Source of the DNA: Pomphorhynchus laevis
Lineage: Eukaryota > Acanthocephala > Palaeacanthocephala > Echinorhynchida > Pomphorhynchidae
Length of the DNA: 64,000 nt
NCBI GenBank assembly: GCA_012934845.2
Contig: WNNJ02002049.1
Coordinates: 124,001-188,000 of the forward strand
Reading direction: 5' to 3'
Each line of letters begins with the position of its first letter. Within the stretch, counting starts at the first letter, position 1. Made by a program: the position numbers and the translations under genes. Below, one piece after another: positions 62,344 through 64,000 of the stretch. Below the pieces are notes generated by a model, which did not search any database, had not been told where the DNA came from, and was given only the letters and a program-made list of their open reading frames with translations.

Positions 62344-63331
62344 ATGAATTATTCGAGTGATAACTATCCCCAATATGAAGATCAAAAGTATTTTTCCACT
62401 GTGAGCAGTAAACCAACGCAAGCTCATATAGAGCGCCAAGCTCCAGTGTTTCTTAGACGTCCTGAAGATCAATATTGCTCTGAAGGTGATACAGTTCGCT
62501 TCGATGCTGTCATTTTATCTCCTTATAAAACAACGGTATGTTAAACTGTTCGTATTTCGAGATAAAAAGTTAAATTCAGTATTAATAATAAAATATTATT
62601 TTTAATCACAATTTAATAGTTTATATAAATTATTTTAAACAATAAGTTTTTATGATATTACATGATATTTAATAACTTTTATGTATATGCATAAAATACT
62701 AATAATAAGACAAAAGAAAACATGGCAGGAGCAATATATCAGCAGTAGAAATAAAACAAATTTTCGATTTCCATTACTGAAATTTTAAAATACGTGTTGA
62801 TTATGATAATTTTTTTAAAAATTTAAAAAGATTTTATTATAAAATTTTTACTTTAAAATACAAATTTTGACTCAAAGAATTAACGCGAATCAAGTGTTTT
62901 TATAAATAATTTTTAAAAGCTACTGCTATCATTATCAGACACAAAACAAAACATTTTTCTATTTGGTTTTGTACATTGTGATGAAATCAGTAGCTTTCAA
63001 AATTCGTTATAAAAATTTTATTTACTTCACTCAATCCAAACTTATTATCAAGCATATTATTTATCAAATTTCACTCTCCATTTTGCTCTTTTATCAAACT
63101 TATTTATTTATAAAGCTTATTTATTTATCTTCACTTATTTATCAAACTTCATTCTCTCTAAACATATTAATCGATCTCTCCAAATCGATTACTATGGATG
63201 TACAATTTGTTAATCCTCAGGACAAGAAGCTAACAAAACAACGTCATTTGCAAAAAGCAGAGATGGTATCATGATGGAACCGAACTGAAGATCGACGTCC
63301 GTCAGAGAGACCGTCTCGAAATTTTATCCAT
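62344..63331 (+). CDS. Second Ig-domain gene, 5' end (exons 62344-62535 and 63261-63331), continues past the window
   Basis: Exon 1 (64 codons) starts MNYSSDNYPQYEDQKYF and enters an I-set domain at ERQAPVFLRRPEDQYCSEGD, FDAVILSPYKTT, then donor GTATGT in phase 0. Exon 2 begins after AAAAAGCAG at 63261 with RWYHDGTELKIDVRQRD and RLEILSM, ending at donor AT|GTAAAC in phase 2. Joined, they give strands A to D of an Ig domain with the W in place; the B-strand cysteine is replaced by alanine. The style matches the upstream gene, so it is either a neighbouring paralogue or the start of a further part of a giant muscle gene. The remaining exons lie beyond 64000. Confidence 0.7.
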
Positions 63332-64000
63332 GTAAACAAGGAACACAAGTGGAGACAAAGGACAACCCTTTTTGTTTACAATTTGTTTATAATGAAGCTT
63401 ATTTATCTAAATTATCACATAGATGATTAAAGTTGATTAGTAACATTAATTAGATTAATAAAAAATTAAATTTTCCAACGAGATTCTGTTAGATTTGTTA
63501 AAAATGAATTCATATGACATATTTATATATTTGATTTAAATTTTTAATTCTTTAATATTCAAATATTTTAATTTTAATACTTTGACATGGTTTTTTATAT
63601 TGAAATATATAAAATATTGCAATATTATATATTGCAATACATATATTATATTTGTAGTATATATTTTAATATAATATATTATATTTTCATTAAAATAATG
63701 TTTATTTATTTGTAATTTTAAAATAAACAAATCTTATTTGATTATTAAATTCGTTAAAATATACAATATCACAAAATATATGAAAATTTATTTTAATTTT
63801 CATATTTAATTTTTCTATTTTATTTAACATATAATTATACATTAAAAGCTAATTAAAAAATAATTAAGAATCGAGCATGTTTTTGTTATTTAAACATTAT
63901 TGATATTTAGATAAAATGGATGCACAATAACAGAAATTTAATGTCGTCATCCAGATATAAAACTTACTTTGACGGGAAGAATGCTTGCTTAATAATTTCT
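63332..64000. other. Intron of the second Ig gene, AT-rich
   Basis: No further Ig-like exon was recognised before the window ends. Confidence 0.5.

Noticed and set aside
62963-63274. 103-codon frame in the second Ig gene
   Set aside because: It spans an AT-rich intron and overlaps the real exon at 63261 in another frame; its sequence has no domain.

Overview
This is a very AT-rich stretch of a bilaterian invertebrate genome. The evidence is a multi-exon gene with GT-AG introns encoding muscle-type immunoglobulin (I-set) domains, dense retrotransposon debris, and long low-complexity AT tracts. There are no bacterial-style genes or operons. The phylum cannot be fixed from the sequence alone. 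The retroelement mix (APE-type LINEs, CR1/L2-like LINEs, RLE-type C-termini, Penelope-like elements, a Gypsy element) fits many ecdysozoan or spiralian genomes.

Left part (1-34 kb): a graveyard of nested transposable elements. A CR1-like LINE fragment (1.07-2.6 kb, minus strand) has been invaded by an L2/CR1-group LINE copy (2.64-3.70 kb) flanked by a 24-bp target-site duplication. A Gypsy-type LTR element (about 5.46-9.17 kb) is broken up by three L2-like copies and one foldback element. A longer L2-like copy lies at 10.0-12.0 kb. A nearly full-length APE-type LINE with gag-like ORF1 and endonuclease/RT ORF2 fills 13.7-17.5 kb. Gag and RT fragments, a Penelope-like RT (24.3-24.9 kb), another L2-like 3' end (26.6-27.2 kb) and two copies of a domain resembling the C-terminus of RLE-type LINEs (29.8-30.0 and 33.0-33.8 kb) follow. 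The rest is AT-rich filler with tandem repeats and palindromes.

Right part (34-64 kb): a plus-strand gene of nine coding exons spans 34038-56677. All splice phases agree and the predicted protein is about 1770 residues: short N-terminus, two Ig domains, an approximately 1100-residue spacer made of degenerate H-[ST]-[ST]-T-[IV]-[IV] repeats, a third Ig domain, a low-complexity RTEMQ repeat, a fourth Ig domain and a basic/acidic tail. It looks like a member of the giant sarcomeric Ig protein group (titin/obscurin/UNC-89-like), but I cannot name the orthologue. A second Ig gene starts at 62344 on the same strand and runs off the window. Introns and intergenic DNA hold an 18-bp minisatellite of about 1.4 kb, Penelope-like element pieces with terminal repeats, L2-like 3' ends and a CR1-like copy (58.7-60.2 kb).

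The most interesting signals are RNA structures carried by the mobile elements. One is a hammerhead-ribozyme-like core (CTGATGA, 5-bp stem II, GAAA, stem III) at 39825-39866 next to Penelope-like sequence. Another is a family of related CTGAAGA/stem/GAAA motifs, mostly in inverted pairs, across the window. The third is a 3'-terminal hairpin shared by ten L2-like copies, whose stem changes by compensatory substitutions between subfamilies.
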